Shown: positions 33,801 to 41,808 of the stretch, in pieces
Position numbering within the stretch: position 1 is the stretch's first letter
Layout: each line of letters begins with the position of its first letter
Assembly: GCA_001725415.1 (NCBI GenBank)
Contig: MEGH01000006.1
Location: forward strand, 138,986-202,985
Reading direction: 5' to 3'
Length of the DNA stretch: 64,000 bases
Source of the DNA: Pseudonocardia sp. SCN 73-27
Lineage (GTDB): Bacteria; Actinomycetota; Actinomycetes; Mycobacteriales; Pseudonocardiaceae
The notes under the pieces: generated by a model
What the model was told of the DNA's origin: nothing
Database searches by the model: none
What the model saw: only the letters and a program-made list of their open reading frames with translations
Program-made: the position numbers and the translations under genes

Positions 33801-34411
33801 TGGTCGGGGAAGGCCAGAAGGAAGACGCGAAGTCGTCGGCAGCGTCCTCGTACACCGGCGGCGCCGGGGTGGAGCAGTGGCGGGGCCTCGTCACGCAGGC
33901 CCTTGCCCGGCTAGGGCTGTCCGCGGGCGACGTCGACCGGACGCTGCGGCGGATGAACCAGGAGTCGGGCGGCAACCCGCGCGCGATCAACAATTGGGAC
34001 TCCAACGCCGCCCGGGGCACGCCGTCGAAGGGCCTGATGCAGGTCATCGACCCGACGTTCCGCGCCTACCGGGACCCGTCCCTGCCCAACGACATCTGGG
34101 ACCCGATGGCCAACGTCGTCGCGTCGATGCGCTACGCCCGCGCCCGGTACGGGTCGCTCGCCGCGGCGTATGACCGGCCCGGCGGCTACGACTCGGGTGG
34201 CTGGCTGCCGCCCGGGCTCTCGACGGTCTACAACGGCACGTCACGCCCGGAGGCGATCCTCACCCCGGAGCAGTGGGACAAGGTCCGCCCGGGCGGTGGT
34301 GACGGCGCGCAGATCACCCTGCAGGCCCGCGAACCCATGTCGCAGTCGGAGATCTCGCGGCTGGCCGACGAGGTCGTCCGCAAGCAGGCCTGGGCCAGGA
34401 GGACCGGATGA
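30869..34411 (+). CDS. Tape measure protein with two cell-wall hydrolase-like domains
   Basis: Protein of 1180 residues that sets tail length. The N-terminal part is Ala-rich and helical (residues 50-380); hydrophobic segments occur near 405-450 and 520-545. Tryptophan-rich repeats of the WLW(Q/E)(S/N)V..P type fill about 471-680. Residues about 808-910 resemble an M15-like peptidase (AADYHGAGKAIDI, HYNHVHWAM). Residues about 1000-1100 form an SLT-type lytic transglycosylase (NQESGGNPRAIN, GLMQVIDPTF, ASMRYARARYG). These would open peptidoglycan during DNA entry. Confidence 0.9.
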   Translation: MSTYTAGDIAVPMVPSFGGFFEEITSRINSFSPPDIVITPVVDTNEAEDQISSPGMVAAGVAAGALIGAALVKALGDAMDFSAANGKLQAQLGLSSADAGRYGKIAGELYSQAYGESIGDVNDAIRSVLQSGALAADATDAQIQDVTGSVLNLSTAFGVDATGAANALGQVMRTGLAPNAEVALDVIYRGFQSGADKAEDFLDTLNEYGTQFRKLGLDAADATGLITQGLQAGARDGDLVADALKEFSIRAIDGSESSKTAFQGLGLSAEKTTAQIAAGGQGAKDALGQVLDRLRAVKDPTDQAAIATGLFGTQAEDLGAALFALHPETAAAGLGQIGGAADAAGEALMTPAARMESFQRTLQTTVVDLIGGKILPIFSTLIDWGTAIFNWGPVPEILSFLATSGGVAVGLLLAVVGATKAWTLAQAALNIVMNANPVTLIVLAIGALVGALIWAYNNVEWFRDFVQAAFRVVADVATWLWQSVFKPAFDGIAAAATWLWQSVLQPVFSFIGKAAQILFAVIMTVLVGPLIVAWNLLAAAATWLYENVLVPVFDGIGAAATWLWENVLKPVWDALVAVWQNVIAPAAQWLYQNVFLPIFNAIGAVVEWVWLNVIKPNLDALVWLWQNVLAPVLNWLWHNIFEPAFQGIGTVISWVWTNVIKPTFDAIVAGVNWVKDGFSAAVDWIGRIWDGMKRLLAKPVNFLINTVWNNGILKAWNWVADLLPGVEPAKGLDPIPEYAAGGPVPRDMLLRAGEAGPEYILSAPAVKSLGGLGAADALHRKLIAEQDVEIGAGLGGVSGSSSVGAGAGGAVWQALWNIIHGAFPTARLTSSVRPGAADYHGAGKAIDIAGPRSGDAPFMLAVDRWIASNYPGSTELIHTPGINLKNGRPFTYSPGIQAQHYNHVHWAMNGFPGAAGSNAVGFSGSAVGYNWFEMKVRDLVNSATDGLAALIPFHAPPAFLDIPKNTLNWGRQKVLDFLVGEGQKEDAKSSAASSYTGGAGVEQWRGLVTQALARLGLSAGDVDRTLRRMNQESGGNPRAINNWDSNAARGTPSKGLMQVIDPTFRAYRDPSLPNDIWDPMANVVASMRYARARYGSLAAAYDRPGGYDSGGWLPPGLSTVYNGTSRPEAILTPEQWDKVRPGGGDGAQITLQAREPMSQSEISRLADEVVRKQAWARRTG

Positions 34412-35334
34412 GGCTCGTGACCCTCGACGTGCTCACCGCGTCCCACGGCCCCACGCACGAGCAGTACGTCGACGCCGACGGCACGACATGGATCTGCACC
34501 AGCATCAAGGGCTGGCTGTCCGCGCCGGCGCGGCGCACCAAGCACACCGAGCGGACCACCGGCGACGGCGCGCACCGCTCCGCCGCCTACCGGCAGACCC
34601 GGTCGATGTCGGTCGAGGGCCGCATGTTCCCGGCCACGGACGCCCAAGGCTGGGCCGCGGCGGAGCGGCTGCTGGCGATCTGCCCGGACCCGGGCGAGCG
34701 GTACCCGATGGTCGTCGACGGCGCCACGCACCCGCTGCTGGCCTACGTCGAGCAGGCCGGGGAGGTGCTGTGCGACCAGACCGGGCCGCTGCAGTGGGAC
34801 TGGTCGGTGCCGGTGATCGCGGCCGACCCGTACCGGTACCTGCCGTCGTGGACGTCGGTCGGGCCGTCCTCGGCCGGGTCGGACGGGGTCGGTGGCATCG
34901 TCACCGCGTCGCCCGGGATCACGACGAGCTCGCCCGGTATCGCGACCGGCACGGCCGCATCGCTGGCCCAGGCCACCGTGTTCGGCGCTGGCACGGTCGA
35001 CAACCAGCTCGTGCTGCAGGTGACCGGCCCAACGTCCGGGGTGCAGGTCGCAGACCTCGCCGGGACGTCGATCGTCGGTGTGCGGGGCACGGTCGCGGCA
35101 GGGGAGTCGGTGTTCATCAACTGCAGCGCGCGGGTCGCGTTCGACGTGCCGGGCTGCCCGGTGCCGATCCCGGCCCGCGGGGCGGTCATCGGGGCGTCGA
35201 ACGCGCGCGGCGCGATCTGGATCAGCGGCGGGTGGCCGCGGCTCGGCCCGGCCGAGCAGCGCACGTTCCGGCTCACCGGCGCCACCGGCGCGGGGTCGGC
35301 GCTGACCGTGCACACCCGCGGTACTTGGGTCTGA
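34408..35334 (+). CDS. Distal tail protein (Dit-like)
   Basis: Protein of 308 residues starting 4 bp inside the tape-measure stop. Position and the beta-rich pattern (HRSAAYRQTRSMSVEGRMFP, LQWDWSVPVIAADPYRYLP) fit the siphophage Dit protein that joins tail tube and tip. Confidence 0.75.
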   Translation: MRLVTLDVLTASHGPTHEQYVDADGTTWICTSIKGWLSAPARRTKHTERTTGDGAHRSAAYRQTRSMSVEGRMFPATDAQGWAAAERLLAICPDPGERYPMVVDGATHPLLAYVEQAGEVLCDQTGPLQWDWSVPVIAADPYRYLPSWTSVGPSSAGSDGVGGIVTASPGITTSSPGIATGTAASLAQATVFGAGTVDNQLVLQVTGPTSGVQVADLAGTSIVGVRGTVAAGESVFINCSARVAFDVPGCPVPIPARGAVIGASNARGAIWISGGWPRLGPAEQRTFRLTGATGAGSALTVHTRGTWV

Positions 35335-35350
35335 GGAAGGGAACCAGAAG

Positions 35351-36472
35351 ATGGGCGCATCGTCGGCGAGCACCACGGACCCGTGGATCTCCAACCAGAA
35401 GGTGGTGTCGGCGGAGGCGCGGCTCGCGCTCGGCGCCACGTGGGGCAAGGCGCCGGGCTCGTCGGTCCTCGCGGACTCCGGTGTCGTCGAGGGCGCCGGG
35501 CCGTCGGCGTCGGTGTCGGGCAACAACATCCTGGTGACCGCCCACCAGGCCATCGTGGAGGCGGCGCTCGGCACGTACGTGTGCACGTCGACCGCGACGA
35601 TGACCGTGCCGATCGACACGCCGCTGCCGACGTCGGGGCAGTCGCGCTACGACATCATCTACGGCGAGGTCGTCGACAGCTCCGACTCGGCCACCTACCG
35701 GCTCAACACGGTGAAGGGCACCGCGTCCGCGTCGCCGAGCATCCCCAGCGCGCCGGCGAACACCGTGCCGCTGTTCCGGGTGCAGGTCACCAACGCCGGC
35801 CCGCAGACACCCGTCGCGATCATGGCGTGGGCGCGGGCGGCGGGCGCGTCGCGGCTCGTCGAGACCGGGGACACCCGGATCGGTGGCTACGTCGGGGAGC
35901 GGCGGAAGTTCCGCAACGGCCGCGAGGACGTGTGGACGGGGTCGGTGTGGCTGACCGTGACCGCGCCGACGTCGTGGACGCAGGACCCGGCCGACCTGTA
36001 CTTCCGGGGCACCGGTGGCGGTGGGTCGGGCCCGGCGGGGACCGCGGACCTCGGGCCGGGCGCGACGAAGTTCGTGAAGTGGAAGCTCACCGGCAAGGAC
36101 CTCGAGTTCAAGTACATCTTCAAGGTCGGGAGCGGCGTCGCCGGGATCGGCATGGGGTCGGGGGAGATCTACACGACGCTGCCGGGCGGTATGACCTCTG
36201 CGGCGTACGCGCAGTGGTTCGAGGCGACGCTGTGGGTGATCGGGCGGGCCGGGGTGAACAACGCGTTCTACTGGCCTGGTGGGCGGGCCGTTGTCCCGGC
36301 CAACTCGAACCAGATCAGCCTGTACTTCCCGCGCGCCAACAACGACATGCAGATGCTGCCCTACCTCGTCGCGGCCGCGCCGGGCGTGCCGAACCAGTCC
36401 GTCCCGTACGTGGCCGGCGGGTTCTCCGACCCCGGTGAGGTCACGATCTACGGGAAGATCGAAGTGCAGTGA
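35351..36472 (+). CDS. Minor tail protein
   Basis: Protein of 373 residues (AGGAAGGGA ribosome-binding site). N-terminal ~170 residues recall phage baseplate proteins (NILVTAHQAIVEA, RYDIIYGEVVDS, VQVTNAGPQTPVAIM). A Gly-rich hinge (GTGGGGSGPAGT, near 220) leads to a beta-rich C-terminal domain that may touch the receptor. It lies between Dit-like and Gp37-like genes. Confidence 0.65.
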   Translation: MGASSASTTDPWISNQKVVSAEARLALGATWGKAPGSSVLADSGVVEGAGPSASVSGNNILVTAHQAIVEAALGTYVCTSTATMTVPIDTPLPTSGQSRYDIIYGEVVDSSDSATYRLNTVKGTASASPSIPSAPANTVPLFRVQVTNAGPQTPVAIMAWARAAGASRLVETGDTRIGGYVGERRKFRNGREDVWTGSVWLTVTAPTSWTQDPADLYFRGTGGGGSGPAGTADLGPGATKFVKWKLTGKDLEFKYIFKVGSGVAGIGMGSGEIYTTLPGGMTSAAYAQWFEATLWVIGRAGVNNAFYWPGGRAVVPANSNQISLYFPRANNDMQMLPYLVAAAPGVPNQSVPYVAGGFSDPGEVTIYGKIEVQ

Positions 36473-37584
36473 GCGACGACCTCGACTACGAGGTGCTCGT
36501 CGCCTACACCCGCACCGGGCAGGTCGTCGACGGCATCGACCAGCCGGACTGGTCGTTCGAGGAGAACCTCGCCTGGGCGAGCCCCGGGAAGCTCTCGCTC
36601 ACCGTGCCGCTGCCCGGGCTCGATCGGGCCGGGCAGATCCTGCGGTCGACGCTGCGCGGCATCGCGTCGGCTGGCTGCGGAGTGTCGCTCGTGCTGATGC
36701 GCGGCGACGACGCCCTGTGGGCGGGCCCGGTCGCGACGCTGGAGTGGACGGACACCTCTGTGTCGGTGGGCTGCTCCACGATCGGGAAGCTGCTCGACCG
36801 CCGCGTCGTCGTCGCGGACGGCTACTGGGCCGACCCCACGAACCCGGCGGCCGACCTCACGGTGGCGCTGCCGCCGCGGGATCTCGTGATCGAGCTGCTC
36901 ACCCGCGCGATCAGCGGGTCGCGCCGGGACCTGCCGATCGTGCTGCCCGCGCAGTCCGGGAACTCCGGCGACCCCGTCACCTACAAGGGCGTGGACCTGC
37001 GCACCACCTTCGAGGCGGTCAAGGCGGTCGTCGAGGCCGACGGTGGCCCGGACGTGCTGATGCAGCCGCAGATGTCTGCGGACAAGTCGCAGCTGTCGTG
37101 GGGCGCCGCGATCGGCACGCCCGACCTCGGCGGGCTCAACAGCGACGCCGTGTGGGACTACCCGCTGACCACGCTGTCCGGGGACGTCGACGACTCCGAG
37201 ACCGTGTCGACCGCCTACGTCACCGGCGACGCCGCCGGCGGGGCGTCCACGGCCCGCCCGATCGGTGTTGCGACGTTCGACCGCGGGGACCCGTGGCCGG
37301 CGCTGGAGCGCGCGGACCGCACGTCGACGTCGGAGACGCGGAAGTCGCAGCTCGACGCGCTCGCCGCGTCCTACGGCGAGGAGTACCGGTGGCCGGTGGA
37401 GGCGGTGACGCTGGGTGCGCCGACGGACCTGCTGCCGCTGTACCGCACGACCTGGCAGCTGGGCGACACGGGCACGTTCCCGTTCACCGGGCACCCGTGG
37501 CTCGACGACGGGGAGATCAGCGCCCGGATCGTCGGGGTCTCGGTGGACCCGGACACCACCTCGTTCACGACGAAGGAGAGCTGA
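36469..37584 (+). CDS. Minor tail protein, ReqiPepy6 Gp37-like
   Basis: Protein of 371 residues. The pattern matches Gp37-like tail-associated proteins of actinobacterial siphophages: ENLAWASPGKLSLTVPL, WAGPVATLEWTDTSVSVGCSTIGKLLDRR, DVLMQPQMSADKSQLSW, and the end ARIVGVSVDPDTTSFTTKES. Probably part of the tail tip. Confidence 0.78.
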   Translation: MSDDLDYEVLVAYTRTGQVVDGIDQPDWSFEENLAWASPGKLSLTVPLPGLDRAGQILRSTLRGIASAGCGVSLVLMRGDDALWAGPVATLEWTDTSVSVGCSTIGKLLDRRVVVADGYWADPTNPAADLTVALPPRDLVIELLTRAISGSRRDLPIVLPAQSGNSGDPVTYKGVDLRTTFEAVKAVVEADGGPDVLMQPQMSADKSQLSWGAAIGTPDLGGLNSDAVWDYPLTTLSGDVDDSETVSTAYVTGDAAGGASTARPIGVATFDRGDPWPALERADRTSTSETRKSQLDALAASYGEEYRWPVEAVTLGAPTDLLPLYRTTWQLGDTGTFPFTGHPWLDDGEISARIVGVSVDPDTTSFTTKES

Positions 37585-37585
37585 C

Positions 37586-38152
37586 GTGGGACGGATCGGG
37601 GCGCCGACTTCGGAGGCCAGCGTCGCCGCCCGCGACGAGGCGCGGCTGCGTGAGCTCGACCGGCGGACCGTCCGCGCGCAGGCCGCCGCGCAGAACGGGC
37701 CCCGCGGCACCGTCGCCTGGGGCGAGCGGGCCGGCGCCGGGTTCACCTTCGCCGGCCTGGTTCGGACCGCGGTGATGCGCCTGGCCGTCGACGTGACCGT
37801 GGGGCGGCAGTACCGGCTCACCGCCCGGTGCGGGCTCTACGTCACCGGGGCGGGCGACTCCAACATCACGCTGTGGTTCCACGCCACGACCGACGGGTCG
37901 GACGCGACGACGACGTCGCCGACGATCCGGCAGACCGCGCAGACCACCCCGGCCAACGCCAGCGTCCGCGACGGCGTCATCAGCCGGCTCTGGCAGCCGC
38001 CGTCCGGGGCGTCGCGGCTGAGCCTGCTGTTCGCCCTGGAAGGCGCAGACGGTGCCCGCACCTACGGCATCTACAACACCAGCCCGTGGCTCGCGCAGGT
38101 CGACATCGAGGACCTGGGCGTCGCTGTCGCCGCCTCCGGGACCGACTTCTGA
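37586..38152 (+). CDS. Tail protein with C-terminal beta domain shared with 41808-42503
   Basis: Protein of 188 residues. Short helical start (RDEARLRELDRRTVRAQAAAQNG), then a jelly-roll-like domain (VTVGRQYRLTARCGLYV, LFALEG, QVDIEDLGV....GTDF). The same layout and ending (IEDLGV....GTSF) recur in the protein at 41808-42503, so the two share a module, probably receptor-binding or decorative. Confidence 0.65.
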   Translation: MGRIGAPTSEASVAARDEARLRELDRRTVRAQAAAQNGPRGTVAWGERAGAGFTFAGLVRTAVMRLAVDVTVGRQYRLTARCGLYVTGAGDSNITLWFHATTDGSDATTTSPTIRQTAQTTPANASVRDGVISRLWQPPSGASRLSLLFALEGADGARTYGIYNTSPWLAQVDIEDLGVAVAASGTDF

Positions 38153-38257
38153 CCGGTGAAACGGGGCCCGGCAGGTAGCATCCCGGGCACCGGCCCACGG
38201 TGGCCGAAGCCCCGCCCCTGGTGGCACCACGTCTGGTGTCGAGAAGGGGCCCCGCCG

Positions 38258-38449
38258 ATGGCGCGCCACGAACTGGACCTGCAGGCCCTCGCGTTCCGCG
38301 ACGTCCCGCCGGAGCAGGTCACCACCGACGACATGATCGGGCACTTCGTCGTCCGCGGACACGAGCCGCTGCGCGCGGTCTCCGAGCTCACCCTGCCCGG
38401 CGAGTACGAGCTCGCGCAGTGGGACCTCGGCCGTGAGGACGCCCGATGA
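38258..38449 (+). CDS. Small phage protein of unknown function
   Basis: Protein of 63 residues from ATG 38258 (AGAAGGGG upstream). Acidic, with TTDDMIGHFVVRGHEPLRAVSELTLPGEYELAQWDL. It overlaps the endolysin start by 4 bp. The 105-bp gap before it holds only a short GCCCGG/CCGGGC inverted repeat. Confidence 0.55.
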   Translation: MARHELDLQALAFRDVPPEQVTTDDMIGHFVVRGHEPLRAVSELTLPGEYELAQWDLGREDAR

Positions 38450-39216
38450 GCCTCATGGTCGCGTGGCTGGCCGACGCCGCCCGCCTCACCGGCTACCCCG
38501 TCGCCGAGGTGTCCGGGTGGCGCAACCGCGGCCACGGCGGCATGACCGCCGTCGAGGGCGTCGTCTGTCACCACACCGCCGGGCCGCGGACGGGGGAGTA
38601 CCCGTCGCTGCAGGTCGTCCGCGACGGCCGCTCCGATCTGCCTGGGCCGCTGGCGAACCTCGGGATCGGCCGGTCGGGCACCGTGTACGTGTTCGCCGCC
38701 GGGCTGGCCTACCACGCCGGTGCCTCGACCTGGGCCGGGTTCTCCGACCTGAACTACCGGTTCCTCGGGATCGAGGCCGAATCCGCCGGCACCGGGGACT
38801 GGACCCCCGAACAGGTCGACTGCTACCCGCGGCTGGTCGCAGCGCTCCTCTACTACATGCGCCGCAACGCCGACCGGGCCTGCGCGCACCGCGAGTGCGC
38901 CACCCCGAAGGGCCGAAAGATCGACCCGACCGGCATCGACATGGGGGCGTTCCGCGCCCGGGTCGCCGACCTCCTTGCCGACCCCCTGCACCGCATCCCG
39001 CGCACGTCCACGACCTCCGGAGGCTTCCTGATGGCACTGTCCGACGCCCAGCAGCAGACGATCCTCGAGGCCGCCCAGTCCCAGCTGTTCGGGAAGGCCG
39101 GCGTCCGCAACGCCGGCGAGGGCGCGCTCTACCTCGCCGACCTGCGGGACAAGGTCGAGGCGGTCGAGGACAAGCTCGACGCGATCCTCGCGAAGCTCGA
39201 CGGCAAGGCGGTCTGA
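38446..39216 (+). CDS. Endolysin, N-acetylmuramoyl-L-alanine amidase
   Basis: Protein of 256 residues. The amidase_2 domain (about 20-185) shows zinc-ligand contexts VVCHHTAGP, AYHAGAS and the later CAHRECATPKGRKIDP, with GIEAES in the core. A C-terminal helical tail (200-256, coiled-coil-like) may bind wall or multimerise. It cuts peptidoglycan stems at lysis. The holin-like gene starts 1 bp after its stop. Confidence 0.9.
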   Translation: MSLMVAWLADAARLTGYPVAEVSGWRNRGHGGMTAVEGVVCHHTAGPRTGEYPSLQVVRDGRSDLPGPLANLGIGRSGTVYVFAAGLAYHAGASTWAGFSDLNYRFLGIEAESAGTGDWTPEQVDCYPRLVAALLYYMRRNADRACAHRECATPKGRKIDPTGIDMGAFRARVADLLADPLHRIPRTSTTSGGFLMALSDAQQQTILEAAQSQLFGKAGVRNAGEGALYLADLRDKVEAVEDKLDAILAKLDGKAV

Positions 39217-39217
39217 C

Positions 39218-39580
39218 ATGCGCCGCGAACCCGCGCTGCTCTATGTCGGTCTGCTGGCCCCGGTCGTGCAGGTGCTGGCCGCGTTCGTGTTCGACGCGAA
39301 CCCGACCGTGCAGGGCGCGGTCAACGCCGCTGCCGTCGCAATCGCCGGCGCCGTGACCGCCGTCCTCGTCCGGACCGACAGCATGGTCCCGGCGATCCTC
39401 GGTGCGGCGCAGGCGGTCCTCGCGCTGGTCCTGGCGTTCGGGGTGCAGTGGGACTCCGAGCAGCAGGCCGCGCTGATGGGCCTGGTCGGCGTCGTCGTGG
39501 CGGTCGTGGTTCGCGACCGCGTCGAGGCGCCCGTCCCGGCCGTCGTCACCGCCCCCGCCCCGCAGCTCGACGGCCCCTGA
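39218..39580 (+). CDS. Holin-like membrane protein
   Basis: Protein of 120 residues with three to four predicted membrane helices (LLYVGLLAPVVQVLAAFVF, AVNAAAVAIAGAVTAVLV, ILGAAQAVLALVLAFGV, LMGLVGVVVAVVV) and a short polar C-terminus. Its location right behind the endolysin fits a holin. Confidence 0.8.
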   Translation: MRREPALLYVGLLAPVVQVLAAFVFDANPTVQGAVNAAAVAIAGAVTAVLVRTDSMVPAILGAAQAVLALVLAFGVQWDSEQQAALMGLVGVVVAVVVRDRVEAPVPAVVTAPAPQLDGP

Positions 39581-39585
39581 CCGCC

Positions 39586-39933
39586 GTGCTGATCCGCTGG
39601 CTGGTCCGCCGCTGGCGGGCCCCCGACCGCATCGAGCGGGCCCTGCTCGAGGTGGAACGCAACACGAAGGAGACACGGAAGATGGCAGAGCAGACGAACG
39701 CCGCGCTGGCCGAGCTGGGCAGCGCGATCGACGAGGTCGCCGCCGAGCTCGACGACGTCACCGCGAAGCTCGACGCGGCCCTGGCCGACGACGCGACCGT
39801 CGACCAGGCGACGGCCGACCAGATCCGGGCCGCCGCGACGCGGCTGCGCGGGCTGCGGCCCGACGACGTCCCGGCCGAGCCCGAGACCCCGGCCGAGCCC
39901 GAGGCGCCCGCCGACGGCGAGCCGCAGGCCTGA
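39586..39933 (+). CDS. Coiled-coil lysis-cassette protein
   Basis: Protein of 115 residues from GTG 39586. An internal ATG at 39682 with GGAG upstream could give a shorter form. Basic N-terminus, a long coiled coil (AEQTNAALAELGSAIDEVAAELDDVTAKLDAAL) and a Pro/Glu-rich tail. It may assist lysis or the tail tip; there is no clear membrane segment. Confidence 0.55.
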   Translation: MLIRWLVRRWRAPDRIERALLEVERNTKETRKMAEQTNAALAELGSAIDEVAAELDDVTAKLDAALADDATVDQATADQIRAAATRLRGLRPDDVPAEPETPAEPEAPADGEPQA

Positions 39934-39938
39934 CGCCC

Positions 39939-40352
39939 GTGGCCGTCCACACCGACCTGACGATCTACCAGGGCGACACCTACCTGTCGCCCTGGTGGGT
40001 CGTCGTCGTCGACGGCGCAGGGATCGAGCTCGCCGACCCCGACGCGGGGTGGACGGTCAAGGCGCAGGCCCGCCGCGACGGCGAGGTCGTACTCACCTGG
40101 GCGACGACCGGTTCCACGACCGGCGCCCGGATCCTGACCTCGCCGTGGACCGGGGAGGTCGACGGGCAGCCCGTGCAGACCTCCGCGGTCCGGCTCTACC
40201 TGACCCCCGCGGCCACTGCGCTCCTCGAGGCGAACCGCTCCCTGGCCTTTGACATCGAGCTGAACAACCCCGACGCCGGCCCGCTGGACGACCCGTACCG
40301 GGTCACCCTCGTCGTCGGCGCGATCTCGGTGACGAAGGACGTGACGGAGTGA
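39939..40352 (+). CDS. Baseplate/fibre-associated protein
   Basis: Protein of 137 residues starting AVHTDLTIYQGDTYLSPWW. The (L/I)YQGDT motif and all-beta pattern recall N-terminal domains of baseplate upper proteins. The end (DPYRVTLVVGAISVTKDVT) is typical of this kind. It heads the fibre gene cluster. Confidence 0.6.
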   Translation: MAVHTDLTIYQGDTYLSPWWVVVVDGAGIELADPDAGWTVKAQARRDGEVVLTWATTGSTTGARILTSPWTGEVDGQPVQTSAVRLYLTPAATALLEANRSLAFDIELNNPDAGPLDDPYRVTLVVGAISVTKDVTE

Positions 40353-40693
40353 CCGCGCCGCTGCTGCCCGGGGAGCGGGTCATCGTCGTCGAGATCGGCG
40401 ACCCGGGCCCGCAGGTCGTGCAAGTCGGCGACGACTCCGCCGCCGTGCCGGTGTTCGTGCCCGGCACGGGCTCGGGCGGCAGTGGCGGGGGCGCGCACGC
40501 CGCGCAGGTCGACGTCCCCGCCCCGACGCTGCTCGTGCAGGCGCAGCACAACCTGCCGTGGCGCCCGGCCGGTGTCCTCTGCATCGACACGCTCGACCAG
40601 ATCGTCGAGCCCGCGTTCATCTCCTGGCCCGACGCCGGGATCACCGAGATCACTTTCGGGGTGCCGTTCACCGGCACCGTCTACCTGAGCTGA
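40349..40693 (+). CDS. Small tail-fibre cluster protein
   Basis: Protein of 114 residues with a Gly/Ser hinge (GTGSGGSGGG) between two beta-rich halves; the second half (QAQHNLPWRPAGVLCIDTLDQ) is of a kind seen in phage fibre clusters. Probably structural. Confidence 0.55.
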   Translation: MTAPLLPGERVIVVEIGDPGPQVVQVGDDSAAVPVFVPGTGSGGSGGGAHAAQVDVPAPTLLVQAQHNLPWRPAGVLCIDTLDQIVEPAFISWPDAGITEITFGVPFTGTVYLS

Positions 40694-40704
40694 GGAGCCC
40701 TCCC

Positions 40705-41808
40705 GTGGCACGCCGCTTCGCAACGTCGATCGACCTGACCGGGTTCTCCCTGCTCGGCGCCCTGCTCAACCCGGTGTCGTCCGACCCGGCCGGGCTGGGC
40801 ACCCAGGACGCCGGCCGCGTCTGGTTCAACACCACGACCAACAAGCTGATGGTCTGGAACGGCACGGCGGCCATCGACTTCCTCGCCCGCGCCAACCACA
40901 CCGGCACCCAGCTCGCCAGCACCATCAGCGACCTCGCCGCGACGGTGAAGGCCTACCGGCTCGACGAGTTCGCCGTGCCCACCGTCGACGTCTCGCTCGG
41001 CGGCAAGAAGATCACCAACCAGGCCGACCCGACCGGCCCGCAGGACTCGGCGACGAAGAACTACGTCGACACCCAGCTCTCCGGGCTGTCCTCCGGCCTG
41101 GTCATCAAGGGCTCTGTCCGCGTCGCGACCTCGACCAACGTCAGCACGAGCGCGCCCGGCGCATCCATCGACGGCATCACGATGGTCGCCGGCGACACCA
41201 TCCTGCTGATGGGGCAGACCACCGCCTCGCAGAACGGCCCGTGGGTGTGGAACGGCGCCGCCGCCGCGCTCACCCGCCCGTCGAACTGGGCCAACGGAGC
41301 CACCGCCACCCCGGGCGCATTCTGGGACGTCCGCGAGGGCACCAACGCCGACCTGTTCGCGTTGTTCACCACCGACACCGCGGTCACGATCGGCACCACC
41401 AGCGCCACGTTCATCATCCGCGGCAACACCGGCTCGTCCTACACCGCCGGTAACGGCATCACATTGCCCGGCAACGCGATCACCGTGAACCCGGCCTCGG
41501 GCGGCGGTATCGCCGTCGCGGCGGGCGGGGTGTCGGTCGACGGGACCGTCGCGCGCGTCGCGGGTGGCACCGTCCCGACGACCACCGGCGGCATCTTCTC
41601 GATCTCCGGGGCGAACGTCACCGTCAACCACGCCCTCAACGACCGCGGTGTCCAGGTCGTCGTCCGCGCGGGCACCAGCCCCGCGTCCGGCTACACCACC
41701 GGGCAGCTCGTCGAGTGCGACTCGGTGTGCTCCGACGCGAACAACGTCGTCGTCACGCTCCCGGTCGCGCCCGCCGCGAACGCCTGGGAGCTGCGGGTCA
41801 TCGGCTGA
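40705..41808 (+). CDS. Tail fibre protein
   Basis: Protein of 367 residues (GGAG upstream). Short start motif ARRFATSIDLTGFSLLGALLNPV is followed by fibre signatures (DAGRVWFNTTTNKLMVWNG, KKITNQADPTGPQDSATKNYVD) and a long Thr/Gly/Ala-rich beta region. It probably contacts the host surface. Confidence 0.8.
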   Translation: MARRFATSIDLTGFSLLGALLNPVSSDPAGLGTQDAGRVWFNTTTNKLMVWNGTAAIDFLARANHTGTQLASTISDLAATVKAYRLDEFAVPTVDVSLGGKKITNQADPTGPQDSATKNYVDTQLSGLSSGLVIKGSVRVATSTNVSTSAPGASIDGITMVAGDTILLMGQTTASQNGPWVWNGAAAALTRPSNWANGATATPGAFWDVREGTNADLFALFTTDTAVTIGTTSATFIIRGNTGSSYTAGNGITLPGNAITVNPASGGGIAVAAGGVSVDGTVARVAGGTVPTTTGGIFSISGANVTVNHALNDRGVQVVVRAGTSPASGYTTGQLVECDSVCSDANNVVVTLPVAPAANAWELRVIG

